Below, one piece after another: positions 16,577-24,916 of a DNA stretch of 64,000 bases. How positions within the stretch are numbered: the stretch's first letter is position 1; each line of letters begins with the position of its first letter. The notes under the pieces are model-generated. The model did not search any database and had not been told where the DNA came from. It worked only from the letters and a program-made list of their open reading frames with translations. The DNA comes from Saccharopolyspora rosea. Lineage in GTDB: Bacteria > Actinomycetota > Actinomycetes > Mycobacteriales > Pseudonocardiaceae. Location: assembly GCF_025643595.1 (NCBI RefSeq), contig NZ_CP102826.1:2480001-2544000 (forward strand), in the 5' to 3' direction. Made by a program: the position numbers and the translations under genes.

Positions 16577-17423
16577 CCCGCGGTTCCCTCCGGAACCGCA
16601 CTTCATTGAGGCGTGGTGTTGGTGTTCTCGTTGGCCTTGATGGCGTCACCCGCGGTTCCCTCCGGAACCGCACTTCATTGAGGCCGCGGCCAGCCTTCGG
16701 GCAGGATCGGAATCGATCGAAACCCGCGGTTCCCTCCGGAACCGCACTTCATTGAGGCTTGCCGAAGTAGAATTGCCACCCGTGCTGCTCCGGGGCCCGC
16801 GGTTCCCTCCGGAACCGCACTTCATTGAGGCGTCGATTTGTCCAACTTGAACATGCCCCTGACCGGGCCCGCGGTTCCCTCCGGAACCGCACTTCATTGA
16901 GGCGGCAAGACATCTCGTTCTGGCGGTGGGGCGGGGACATCGAGCCCGCGGTTCCCTCCGGAACCGCACTTCATTGAGGCACCCAGTGGAACTTGTCCTC
17001 GCCCCAGAACCGAAGCTCGTCCGCCCGCGGTTCCCTCCGGAACCGCACTTCATTGAGGCATCAATAAGATCGAGAAGGGGCAGGTGCCTAAAGACCCGCG
17101 GTTCCCTCCGGAACCGCACTTCATTAAAGGAACACCACCGACCGCCAGAAAGCCGCCCCCGTGTTGATCCCCGCGGTTCCCTCCGGAACCGCACTTCATT
17201 GAGGGCTGGCCCGGCAGGTCACGGTGCGGCAGCTGGCCGAACCTCCGCGGTTCTTTTCGGAACCGCATTTCACTGAGGGCATCTCGCCCCGGTCGAGACC
17301 CACCGTCGGTGGCGCAGCGGTTTCCTTCGAAACCGCACTTCATTCAGGGTGGCCGTTGTCGGGTATTACACCCAGCAGTAGGCGGCGCCCGCGGTTTCTC
17401 CGGGGCAGCACCTCGTCGCGTTT
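16577..17423 (+). CRISPR. CRISPR array, type I-G-like repeats, decaying distal end
   Basis: Twelve repeats of 36 bp. They begin CCCGCGGTTCC, contain an 8-bp stem (GCGGTTCC/GGAACCGC, loop CTCC) and end ACTTCATTGAGGC, which would leave ATTGAGGC as an 8-nt crRNA handle. Repeats start at 16577, 16649, 16723, 16796, 16868, 16945, 17024, 17095, 17170, 17244, 17314 and 17388. The first seven are identical. The eighth and ninth differ at the 3' end (TTAAAGG, TTGAGGG), and the last three carry many changes. The eleven spacers are 34-43 bp. The hairpin and GCxCTTCATTGAGG ending recall type I-G repeats of bifidobacteria. No spacer target was found inside this window. Confidence 0.97.
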
Positions 17424-17652
17424 CGTCGATTCCAGCCACGGTGGTGATTCTTTTCTGAATTATCGATGCGCCTTGCGCCAGGGGCGGGTGCAGAGCGCTC
17501 CTGGCGCGGAGAGGGATGGTAGGCCCTCCAGTGTGGCTTTGTCACACTAATCCCTTCCATCTCTAACACATTATTTGTCCTTCTTGTTTCGTTTGCCACT
17601 TTGGTGTTTTGCCGGTCGGATATTTGTCGGTGGTCTCCGGCACGCTTCGGGC

Positions 17653-18912
17653 ATGAGTGCTTCTCGTTGCGGTTGTCGTGATCCGGTGCCGATCAGTTTG
17701 GTGGCGCATCAGGTGTTCTGTCCCCGTCGTGCGTGGTTGGAGGCGGCGGGGGAGCGCACCGATACGGCGCAGATGGAGGCAGGACGACTGGAACACGGGC
17801 CGGTTGATGACGTATCTGGGTCTCGTGCGCGTCGGGTCCGTGGGTGCGAGGTGGCCAGTGCGGAGCTCGGGGTGGTCGGCCGTTGCGACACGGTGGAGTT
17901 CGATGAGCGGGGCGCGGCGACGGTGGTCGAGCACAAGGCGACTCCGGTGCGGAGGCGACCTGAGATCACCGCGCCGATGCGGGTTCAGCTTGCGCTGCAA
18001 GTGCTCTCGCTTCAGGAACAGGGGGTCGAGGTCGCTGGCCAGGCGGTGTATTTCACCAACCACCGGATTCGCCGTTCAGTGGTCTTGGGTGACGCCGATT
18101 TCGAGGAAGCGCGCCGGTTCGTCCGTCAGACCCGACAGACCGTTGAGGCCGAGTCCGCCCCGCCTCCGTTGGAGGACGATCCACGGTGTGGGCGCTGTTC
18201 TCACATTGGCGTGTGCCTGCCCGATGAACGTGCGCTGGAGCCGGTACGTCGTCGCATCGTGGTCGCCGATCCAGATACCCAGGTCCTGCATGTGACCCCG
18301 CAGGGAGCGGCTGCGCGGACGCGGGGCGGCCGCGTGGAGATCCTTCACCACGGTGAGAAGATCGGTTCTGTTCCGTTGGAGCGGGTGCAGGCCGTGATCG
18401 TGCACGGCAATGTCGATCTCTCCGGTGGGTTGATCCGGGAGTTGTTGTGGCGGTCGCTTCCGGTCGTGTGGTGCTCCAGTACAGGGCGTGTGGTCGGCTG
18501 GGCGGTGCCAGCGTCGAGCCCGAACGGCGAGGCGCGGCTGTGGCAGCACGTCGCTTCGGCCGGTGGTCGACTTGATCTGGCGCGTGAGTTCGTCGCCGCG
18601 AAGATCGCGAACCAGGCCACCTTGCTGCGACGGCACGGTGAGGCCAGCTTGACCGTGGCGCGGTTGCGGGGTCTTCAGCGCACGGCGACGCGCGTGGAGT
18701 CGATCGCGGAGCTGTTCGGCGTCGAAGGCGATGCCGGTGCACGATATTTCGCCGACTTCCCCAGCATGCTTACCACACAGACGCTGTCCGGGCCGGATTC
18801 GCCGGCTGTAGTCGACGTCCGGCGAGGGACCCGATCAACGCCGCGTTGAACTTCGCATGCGGTCTGTTGAACAGCGACGTGCTGCGCGCTGCCGCAGCGT
18901 GCGGGGGTTGGA
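17653..18912 (+). pseudogene. cas4-cas1: Cas4-Cas1 fusion, frameshifted and truncated by an IS
   Basis: The fusion of Cas4 nuclease and Cas1 integrase is the signature of type I-G adaptation. Cas4 part: Cys23 in VFCPRRAWLE, Asp in GRCDTVEF, ExK in VVEHKAT, and CGRCSHIGVC for the iron-sulfur cluster. Cas1 begins near residue 200 and keeps the metal Glu in FGVEGDAGARYF. At about 18835 the frame breaks (the open frame stops at 18849). The next frame continues with DPINAALNFACGLLN, and the gene is then cut at 18913 by an IS256-family element. The His and acidic residues of the Cas1 C-terminus are lost. No cas2 is present. Confidence 0.88.
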
Positions 18913-18956
18913 GGGCCTGTCAAGTGGTTTGTGTATGCCGGTCGTGTTCGGGTTAG

Positions 18957-20219
18957 TTAGTTGAGGTAGCCGTCCAGCCGGTCGGGGAAGTGCAACGCCA
19001 GGGCGCCGAGTGCTTGTTTCCAGCCGTGGACGGTGGCACCTTCGACCAGGCGTGGTGGCGCGGTGCGCTGGGTAGGCGGTTTGCCTTTGTCTTTGGCCCG
19101 CTTGCGAGCGCGTTTGTCCTCGATGTCGCGGATCGCCAGCCACAACAGCCTGATCACTGCATCATCGCTGGGGAAGTGCCCCCGATTCTTGATGATCTTG
19201 CGGAGCTGGAAGTTCAACGACTCGATCGAATTCGTGGTGTAGATGATCCGCTGCACCTCGGGCGGGAACTCCAAAAACGGGATGAACCGCTTCCACGCGT
19301 TCTCCCAGGTCTTGACTGTCGGCGGGTATTTGCGGCCCAGGTCGGATTCGGCGAACTCCAGCAGCGCGGTCTCGGCCGCTTCCGGGGTGGGGGCGGTGTA
19401 GATCGGCTTGAGTGCCGCGGCGACCTTATTGCGGTCGGCATAGGGGACGAACCGCATCGCCGCCCGGATCAGGTGCACGGTGCAGGTCTGCACCGTTGAG
19501 GACGGCCAGGTGGCCTCGATCGCCTCGGCCAGGCCGGGTAGCCCGTCGCAACAGACGATGAGCACGTCCTTGACCCCACGGTTGCGCAGCTCGGCGCAGA
19601 CCCCGGCCCAGAACTTCGCGCCCTCACCGGCCTGGACCCAGATCCCCAGGACGTGCTTGATGCCGTCGAGGTCCACGCCGACGGCGATGTGGGCGTGCTT
19701 GTTGCGGACCTGATGGCCGTCGCGGACCTTGACCACCAGCGCATCCAGGTAGACGATCGGGTAGATCTCCTCCAACGGCCGGGACTGCCAGGCGGTGACC
19801 TCCTCCAGCACCGCGTCGGTGATCTTCGAGATCGTTTCGTGCGACAGCTCGGTACCGTAGGTGCGCTGCAGGTGATGCTGGATATCGCGCACGGTCATCC
19901 CGCCCGCGTACAGCGAGATGATGATCTCGTCCAAACCGCCGGCGCGGCGGGAGCCCTTGGGCACCAGCCGCGGCTCAAACGACCCGTTGCGGTCGCGGGG
20001 CACGGCCAGGTCAACGTCGCCGACCTCGGTCGCGATCGTCTTGGTACTGGTGCCGTTGCGGGAGTTCGGGCTGCCACGACCGGCCGCATCGCCCTTCTCA
20101 TATCCGAGGTGGCCGGTCATCTCGGCCTGCAAACCCCGTTCCAGGACGGCTTTGACCAGCTCGGGCAACAGCCCACCCTGCCCGGTCAACGCCACCCCAC
20201 CTTCGTCCACTTGGGACAT
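18957..20219 (-). CDS. IS256-family transposase (5' end split)
   Basis: 420 residues with the IS256 hallmarks: LPELVKAVLERGLQAEMTGHLGYE near the start, first catalytic Asp in YLDALVVKVRDG, second in VCCDGLPGLAEA, and the Glu in TTNSIESLNFQLRK. The usual N-terminus of this family is encoded in another frame by a 38-codon ORF from 20335 to 20219 (starts MTDAQQDQD). Its TGA overlaps the ATG used here (TGATG). So either a one-base change split the gene, or the two parts are translationally coupled. A frame upstream of 20219 stays open but crosses the inverted repeat and is not credible. Confidence 0.85.
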   Translation of the reverse strand: MSQVDEGGVALTGQGGLLPELVKAVLERGLQAEMTGHLGYEKGDAAGRGSPNSRNGTSTKTIATEVGDVDLAVPRDRNGSFEPRLVPKGSRRAGGLDEIIISLYAGGMTVRDIQHHLQRTYGTELSHETISKITDAVLEEVTAWQSRPLEEIYPIVYLDALVVKVRDGHQVRNKHAHIAVGVDLDGIKHVLGIWVQAGEGAKFWAGVCAELRNRGVKDVLIVCCDGLPGLAEAIEATWPSSTVQTCTVHLIRAAMRFVPYADRNKVAAALKPIYTAPTPEAAETALLEFAESDLGRKYPPTVKTWENAWKRFIPFLEFPPEVQRIIYTTNSIESLNFQLRKIIKNRGHFPSDDAVIRLLWLAIRDIEDKRARKRAKDKGKPPTQRTAPPRLVEGATVHGWKQALGALALHFPDRLDGYLN

Positions 20220-20335
20220 CAGGTCATCGAAGAGGCCAGCCTCGCGATCATCCGGTTGACTGTCTCGCGGGCCGACGGTGACTGCTGTGCGGCGGCCGTC
20301 CCCAACGGGTCCTGATCCTGCTGCGCGTCCGTCAT
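20219..20335 (-). CDS. short N-terminal piece of the IS256 transposase gene
   Basis: 38 codons, from ATG at 20335 (MTDAQQDQD, later SARETVNRMIARLASSMT) to a TGA that overlaps the transposase ATG at 20219. The text resembles the native N-terminus of actinobacterial IS256 transposases, so it is the detached beginning of that gene rather than an independent protein. Confidence 0.5.
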   Translation of the reverse strand: MTDAQQDQDPLGTAAAQQSPSARETVNRMIARLASSMT

Positions 20336-20491
20336 GGGCCGTACTCCCATCACAAAGTGATCTCATACACAACCCATCTGGCACGCCCCTGCCAGCGTTC
20401 CGATAAGAAAACGGCCGAATCGCCCCGGACGACAACACCGATCAGTCTCCGGTGCTTTTCTGGGTGCCGACGGCCGTCGTGAACGAGCTAG

Positions 20492-20760
20492 CCGATTTTC
20501 ACCGCTGTCGACGACTTGGCTGCCGACGACGAAGACACCGGTGCGGGCATGATGAGCGATGCTGAGTACGCCACTGGCACCTTCTACCGCTACACCTCCA
20601 TCAACCTTACCCGCTTCGCCGAGCTGATCGGCAGCATCGACGACGCACTACGGGTCGTCGACATCTACCTGCGCGCCTTCTGTACGGCCATGCCTACGGG
20701 CAAGCAGAGCACCACCGGCGCCGTCACACCGGCCGACCTTGCACTATCCACCTCGGTGAC
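20492..20760 (+). pseudogene. cas7e: type I-E Cas7 (Cse4/CasC) internal fragment
   Basis: The frame reads FTAVDDLAADDEDTGAG, then SDAEYATGTFYRYTSINL, a helix, and CTAMPTGKQST. This order (FTAVDD, TGAGMM, FYRY..N, MPTGKQ) is the characteristic C-terminal half of Cas7e, the crRNA-backbone subunit of type I-E Cascade. An in-frame TAG lies at 20489 and similarity ends by about 20760; neither cas5e nor cas6e follows. It is a dead fragment of a different CRISPR subtype from the neighbouring I-G locus. Confidence 0.75.
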
Positions 20761-20819
20761 CTCAATCCGTGCGACCTGGGCTTGGGACGGTCCGCGCTCC
20801 GGAGGCCAGGCGAGCTGGC

Positions 20820-21621
20820 CAAGCGCTTCTCCGCACCGGCCGAGCCCATGTCCGAATCCCGGCTGGTCGACGGGCTGCTGATCCCCGGCAAGCCCAGGAC
20901 GGTCGGCGATCTCACGCGCTTTGTGGAGCGCGTCGAGCAGCAGCGCGAATTGCTCGGTACACAAGCGGATTCGGCGGCTGACGACTACCACGCCCAGGTG
21001 GAGCGCATCTTGCGTTTCATCGACGGTGAGTTTCGGGCGTCGAACGGTGAGCTGGTCCACGCCATACCCGCGGAGGGGTCTGACGTCGACGTCTGGATCC
21101 TGGGCTCCAGCGCTGGGCCGAGCTCTGCCGCAGCTGGTGCACTCGGCCTGCCGTACGCGGCCAACTATCACGTGAGCCCGTCCACGGTGCCGCCTATCGG
21201 GAAGCCTTCGTGGCTTCGGACAAGCTGCATCGGCCCTACGTCGCGGTGTCCGCTGACGTCGTGGTCGCCGACAGCGAAGCTGCCGCGCGTGAGCTCGCGA
21301 GCCCGTACGGGCAGTGGGTGTTGAGCATCCGCAGTGGTGAAGGCGCGATCCCCTTTCCGAGCCCGGCGGAAGCGGCTGAGTTCGAGTGGACCGAGGAGTA
21401 GCGGTTTTGCTGTCGCCGACAGGCTGGCGACGCAGATCGTCGGATCACCGGAGACCGTGGTGCGGCGCCTGACAGCGCTGCGGGACGCCACCGGCGCTGA
21501 CGAACTCGTCATCACCACGGTCAACCACGATCACGCGGACCGGGTGCGCTCTTATGAGCTCCTCGCCAATGCATGGGCAGCGGCAGAAAGTCCTCGACGC
21601 GCCGAGCCAAGCGGCTCATGA
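20820..21621 (+). pseudogene. LLM-class flavin-dependent oxidoreductase remnant
   Basis: Three successive frames together resemble a luciferase-like monooxygenase. The first gives AIPAEGSDVDVWILGSSAG and ALGLPYAANYHVSP. A second (from about 21210) gives RPYVAVSADVVVADSEAAA. A third (from about 21410) gives IVGSPETVVRRLTALRDATG, ADELVITTVNHDHADR and YELLANAW. At least two frameshifts and loss of the N-terminus make it nonfunctional. It ends against the convergent TetR gene. Confidence 0.75.
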
Positions 21622-22194
21622 CGATCTTTGGGGCGCGTCGAGCAGCGCCGTGGCTGTGGACTGGATGGCTCGGGTGAAGGTGCCTTCGCCGCGGGTGCGC
21701 ATGTGGCGGATCAGGTCGGCGTCGAAGATCGCCAGGATCGCGTGGCTGAGGAAGTCCGCGTCCAGGTCGGGGCGGTCGGCAGTGATCAGGTTCGCGATGT
21801 GCTGGGCCCAGAAGCGGTAGCTGGGGTCTTCGTGCTTGTGGTCCGCGCAGGCTGCCTCGTGGGCTGAGAGCAGGGCGGCGTTCTGCTCGGCGATGTCGGT
21901 CAGCTCGCCCAGGAATGCCAGCAACCGCTCGCGGGGAGGTGCACCCGGGCCCAACGGCGGCGGACCGTCGGTGACGTTCTCCCGGAGCGCTCGCGAACGT
22001 TCCTGCAGGAGTTCTCGGATCAGGCCCGCGCGGCTGCCGAAGCGGCGGAACACCGTGCCCTTGCCGACGCCCGCCTCCGCCGCGACCGCGTCCAGCGAGA
22101 CGTGGTCGCCGCCGTGCTTCGCCAGCAGCCGCTCGGCCGCGTGCAGCACCGCTCGGCGGTTGCGCACCGCGTCGGCTCGCTCCTGCTTCGGCAC
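21616..22194 (-). CDS. TetR-family transcriptional regulator
   Basis: 192 residues. The helix-turn-helix is VSLDAVAAEAGVGKGTVFRRFGS (about residues 32-54), followed by a TetR C-terminal domain ending in HAILAIFDADLI. GTG at 22194 is chosen because GGAGGG lies just upstream; the frame stays open for another 1.6 kb but only as antisense of other genes. It is divergent from a truncated quinone-reductase-like gene, and two short palindromes lie between them, so it probably represses that gene and itself. Confidence 0.88.
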   Translation of the reverse strand: MPKQERADAVRNRRAVLHAAERLLAKHGGDHVSLDAVAAEAGVGKGTVFRRFGSRAGLIRELLQERSRALRENVTDGPPPLGPGAPPRERLLAFLGELTDIAEQNAALLSAHEAACADHKHEDPSYRFWAQHIANLITADRPDLDADFLSHAILAIFDADLIRHMRTRGEGTFTRAIQSTATALLDAPQRSS

Positions 22195-22211
22195 GTTCCC
22201 TCCGTTCAACA

Positions 22212-22261
22212 GGACCGTCGGTCCGTCTACGCTACCGTGAAATAATCGGACTGATGGTCCG
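22212..22261. promoter_or_regulatory. candidate TetR operators
   Basis: GGACCG-T-CGGTCC at 22212-22224 is a perfect 6-bp dyad. CGGAC-TGATG-GTCCG at 22247-22261 is a second, related dyad. They share the GGAC/GTCC core and lie in the 87-bp gap between the TetR gene and the divergent quinone-reductase remnant. Assignment to this TetR is by position. Confidence 0.5.
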
Positions 22262-22281
22262 GTTGGTCGACTGGAGGGAAC

Positions 22282-22616
22282 ATGCGAGCACTCGCCGTCG
22301 ATCCCGAGGCCCCGGCGCAGCTGCGCCTCACCGAGGTCGCGGAACCGGCGCCCCGTCCCGGTCAGGTGCTGCTCGACGTTCGCCACATCTCGCTCAACCA
22401 CGGCGAAATCGCGTTCGCCGGACGGCTCGCCCCGGGCACCGGGCACGGCTACGCCGCCGCCGGTGTCGTCGCAAAGGCGACCGATTGTTGCGTCGCGGCG
22501 GGTCGGCTGTCCCCGGAGATCGGGGGCGCGGTTCGTGGGAACGCTTCGACGAAGCTGCCGAAGCCCTGCCGCAGCGGCGAGTCGCGGGCAAAGCCGTGCT
22601 GGATGTGAGGAGCTGA
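22282..22616 (+). pseudogene. zinc-type alcohol dehydrogenase/quinone reductase with internal deletion
   Basis: The ATG has GGAGGGAAC in front and starts a normal MDR-family N-terminus: LRLTEVAEPAPRPGQVLLDV and SLNHGEIAFAG. After about 65 residues the frame breaks, and another frame gives only the C-terminal end (WERFDEAAEALPQRRVAGKAVLDV). The whole catalytic centre and Rossmann domain, some 200 residues, are gone. It is the likely former target of the divergent TetR. Confidence 0.75.
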
Positions 22617-22617
22617 G

Positions 22618-23508
22618 GTGCGGATTGGGCTGAGCATCGACGACCGGGGCCTCGCGCACGGCGATCTGGTGGCCGAGCTGCGCGATGCGGCCGAGGTGGG
22701 GTTCGCGGGTTTCTGGCTCGGACAGCACACCGCCGGAGACGCCCTCACCTCGCTCGCGGTCGCGGGCAGCGCGGTCGCGGACATCAGGATCGGCACCGCG
22801 GTGGTGCCGACCTACCCGCGTCACCCGCTGGCTCTCGCGGCCCAGGCACTGACCGTGCAGGCCGCCACCGGCAACCGGCTCGACCTCGGCATCGGGACGA
22901 GCCACCGGGCGATCATCGCGGACCAGCTCGGCTACTCCTTCCACAAACCGGCCCGTCACCTGCGCGAATACCTGACCGCGCTGCGGCCGCTGCTGCGCGG
23001 AGAGGTGGTCGACTTCCACGGCGAGACGCTGACCGCCGCCGGGCGGATCGACGTTCCGGGCGCGAGCGCGCCGGCACTGCTGGTCGCGGCACTCGGGCCG
23101 GTGATGCTGCGGATCGCGGGAGAGCTGGCGGACGGCACGATCACGGTATGGGCCGGACCGAACGCGCTGGAGAAGCACATCGTGCCGGAGTTGCACCGGG
23201 CGGCCGACGATCCGCGGGTGGTCGCGATGGTGTCGGTGTGCGTGACTGCGGACGCGGCGGACGCGCGGGGCCGGTTCGTGGCGCAGTTCGGCGGGGCGGG
23301 GAACCTGCCCAGCTACCGGGCGGTGCTGGACCGGGAAGGTGTTGCGGGGCCGGAAGAAGTGGCCGTCATCGGGGACGAGGAGTCCGTCGCGCGCCAACTG
23401 CGACGACTCGTGGCGGCGGGAGCGACCGAATTCATCGCAGTCCCCTACGGCACACCGGAAGAACAGCTCCGAACCCGAAACCTGCTGGCAGAGCTGAACA
23501 CCGCATGA
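22618..23508 (+). CDS. LLM-class (F420- or FMN-dependent) oxidoreductase
   Basis: 296 residues of a luciferase-like monooxygenase barrel: VGFAGFWLGQH, IGTAVVPTYPRHP, LDLGIGTSH and DGTITVWAGP are typical of the F420-dependent LLM subgroup. These cytosolic enzymes oxidise or reduce small organic substrates with a deazaflavin or flavin. The GTG start follows the truncated quinone reductase directly, so both were probably read from the same TetR-controlled promoter. The gene ends in a strong hairpin shared with the convergent monooxygenase gene. Confidence 0.85.
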   Translation: MRIGLSIDDRGLAHGDLVAELRDAAEVGFAGFWLGQHTAGDALTSLAVAGSAVADIRIGTAVVPTYPRHPLALAAQALTVQAATGNRLDLGIGTSHRAIIADQLGYSFHKPARHLREYLTALRPLLRGEVVDFHGETLTAAGRIDVPGASAPALLVAALGPVMLRIAGELADGTITVWAGPNALEKHIVPELHRAADDPRVVAMVSVCVTADAADARGRFVAQFGGAGNLPSYRAVLDREGVAGPEEVAVIGDEESVARQLRRLVAAGATEFIAVPYGTPEEQLRTRNLLAELNTA

Positions 23509-23530
23509 GCCGTGCAGGCGGTGTTCAGCT
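23492..23530. terminator. bidirectional terminator overlapping two gene ends
   Basis: AGCTGAACACCGC (23492-23504) pairs perfectly with GCGGTGTTCAGCT (23518-23530), a 13-bp stem with a 13-nt loop. The left arm encodes the end of the + strand LLM gene and the right arm covers the last codons of the convergent LLM gene. Confidence 0.75.
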
Positions 23531-24865
23531 GGAGAGGGCGTGTTCGGCTCGTTCGTACTGGCTGCGGGGTCGGGACAGCCCGAGGTGGTCGCGCAGTGTG
23601 GCGCCGCTGTAGTCGGTGCGGAAGATGCCCCGCTTGCGCAGTTCGGGGACGACGTGGTCGACGAAGGTTTCGAGGCCGGAGGGCAGGACGTCGGGCATGA
23701 GGTTGAAGCCGTCCGCGGCTTCGTGGCGGAACCAGTGCTCGATGGTGTCCGCGATCTGTTCCGGGGTGCCGATCGCGTAGCGGTGTCCGCCACCGCCGAG
23801 TAGGGCGAGTTCGCGGACGGTCAGCCCGTCGCGGCGGGCGTAGTTGGCCACCGCCCTGGCGAAGCCGCGGGATCCCCGCTTCTCGTCGAGGTTGCGCAGC
23901 AGGTGCTCCGGTACGGGTGCGTCGAGGTCGAGCTCGGCGGCGTCGACGCCGAGGTTGAGGGCCAGTCGGGCGATCGCCCATTCCTGACCGCCGAGTTCGT
24001 CGAGCTCGGCTTTGCGGTCCCGGGCTTCGGCCTCGGTGGCGGCGATGACCGTGCACAGTCCGGGAAGGATTTTCAGTGTCTCGGGATCGCGGCCGTAGTC
24101 GCGGGCGCGCCGCTTCATCTCCGCGTAGAACTGCTTGCCCTCCTCGAAGGTGGTCTGCGCGGCGAACACCGCGTCGGCGGTGCGCGCGGCCAGGCGCTTG
24201 CCGGGTTCGGAGCCACCCGCCTGGACGACCACCGGTTGGCCCTGCGGTGAGCGGGGGAGCGGCAGCGGGCCGCGTACCGAGAAGTGCTCGCCCTGGTGAT
24301 CGATGGTGTGGATGCGGTCCGGGTCGGCGAGGTCTCCCGCCGGGTCGCCGATGAGCGCCGAGTCCTCCCAGGCGTCCCACAGCTTTCGGACGACGTCGAC
24401 GAACTCCTCGGCACGTCCGTAGCGATCGTCGTGCTCGGGAAGCTCGGGCAGGCCGAAGTTCGGTGCGACCACCGGGTCGTAGGTGGTGACGGCGTTCCAC
24501 GCGGCGCGTCCACCGCTGACGTGGTCGAGCGAGGAGAACCTGCGTGCCAGGTTGTATGGGTCGTTGAAGGTGGTCGAGGCGGTGGCCACCAGCCCGATCC
24601 GCTCGGTGGCCGAGGCGATGCCGGTCAGCAGCACCGTCGGTTCGAGTCCCAGGGTCGGGCGGACGCGGGGATCCTCGCGCAGTCCCGGGATGTCGGCGAG
24701 GAAGACGGCGTCCAGCGCACCGCGCTCGGCGATCCGGGCGATGTTGCGGTAGTAGTCGATGTCCAGGTAGGCGAACGGATCGTCGTGCTTGCGCCAGGCG
24801 GCGGCGTGGATGCCGGCGTTGTACATGTTCACGCCGAGGTGCAGTTGTCGTTGGTGATTCGGCAT
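23525..24865 (-). CDS. FMNH2-dependent monooxygenase (NtaA/SnaA/DszA family)
   Basis: 446 residues, the usual length of the two-component flavin monooxygenases that include nitrilotriacetate monooxygenase and the sulfone monooxygenase DszA. Recognisable stretches are HLGVNMYNAGIH, AVFLADIPG, LVATASTTFNDPYNLARRF, GGRAAWNAVTTYDP and QAGGSEPGKRLAARTADAVF. It needs reduced FMN from a separate reductase, which is not in this window. It lies just downstream of the MHS transporter on the same strand (51-bp gap), as in clusters that import and oxidise organosulfur or chelating compounds. Confidence 0.88.
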   Translation of the reverse strand: MPNHQRQLHLGVNMYNAGIHAAAWRKHDDPFAYLDIDYYRNIARIAERGALDAVFLADIPGLREDPRVRPTLGLEPTVLLTGIASATERIGLVATASTTFNDPYNLARRFSSLDHVSGGRAAWNAVTTYDPVVAPNFGLPELPEHDDRYGRAEEFVDVVRKLWDAWEDSALIGDPAGDLADPDRIHTIDHQGEHFSVRGPLPLPRSPQGQPVVVQAGGSEPGKRLAARTADAVFAAQTTFEEGKQFYAEMKRRARDYGRDPETLKILPGLCTVIAATEAEARDRKAELDELGGQEWAIARLALNLGVDAAELDLDAPVPEHLLRNLDEKRGSRGFARAVANYARRDGLTVRELALLGGGGHRYAIGTPEQIADTIEHWFRHEAADGFNLMPDVLPSGLETFVDHVVPELRKRGIFRTDYSGATLRDHLGLSRPRSQYERAEHALSS

Positions 24866-24916
24866 GGCTCCCCCCGTCGGGCGGCTGGATATGTCCGATG
24901 TGGACAGGTTGTCCGG

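Larger units (their letters stand above)
18913..20388 (-). mobile_element. IS256-family insertion sequence
   Basis: About 1.48 kb bounded by imperfect 25-bp inverted repeats: left 18913-18937, ending TTGTGTATG, and right 20364-20388, beginning CATACACAA; 20 of 25 positions match. It carries one transposase gene. It lies inside the Cas1 part of the fusion gene. What follows on the right is not Cas1 but a type I-E cas7 fragment, and no target duplication could be made out, so the flanks have probably recombined. Confidence 0.85.

Noticed and set aside
21616-23793. 725-codon frame that would fuse a TetR protein to a long N-terminal part
   Set aside because: The upstream part is antisense to the LLM and quinone-reductase genes; a GTG with a good ribosome site starts the TetR protein at 22194.
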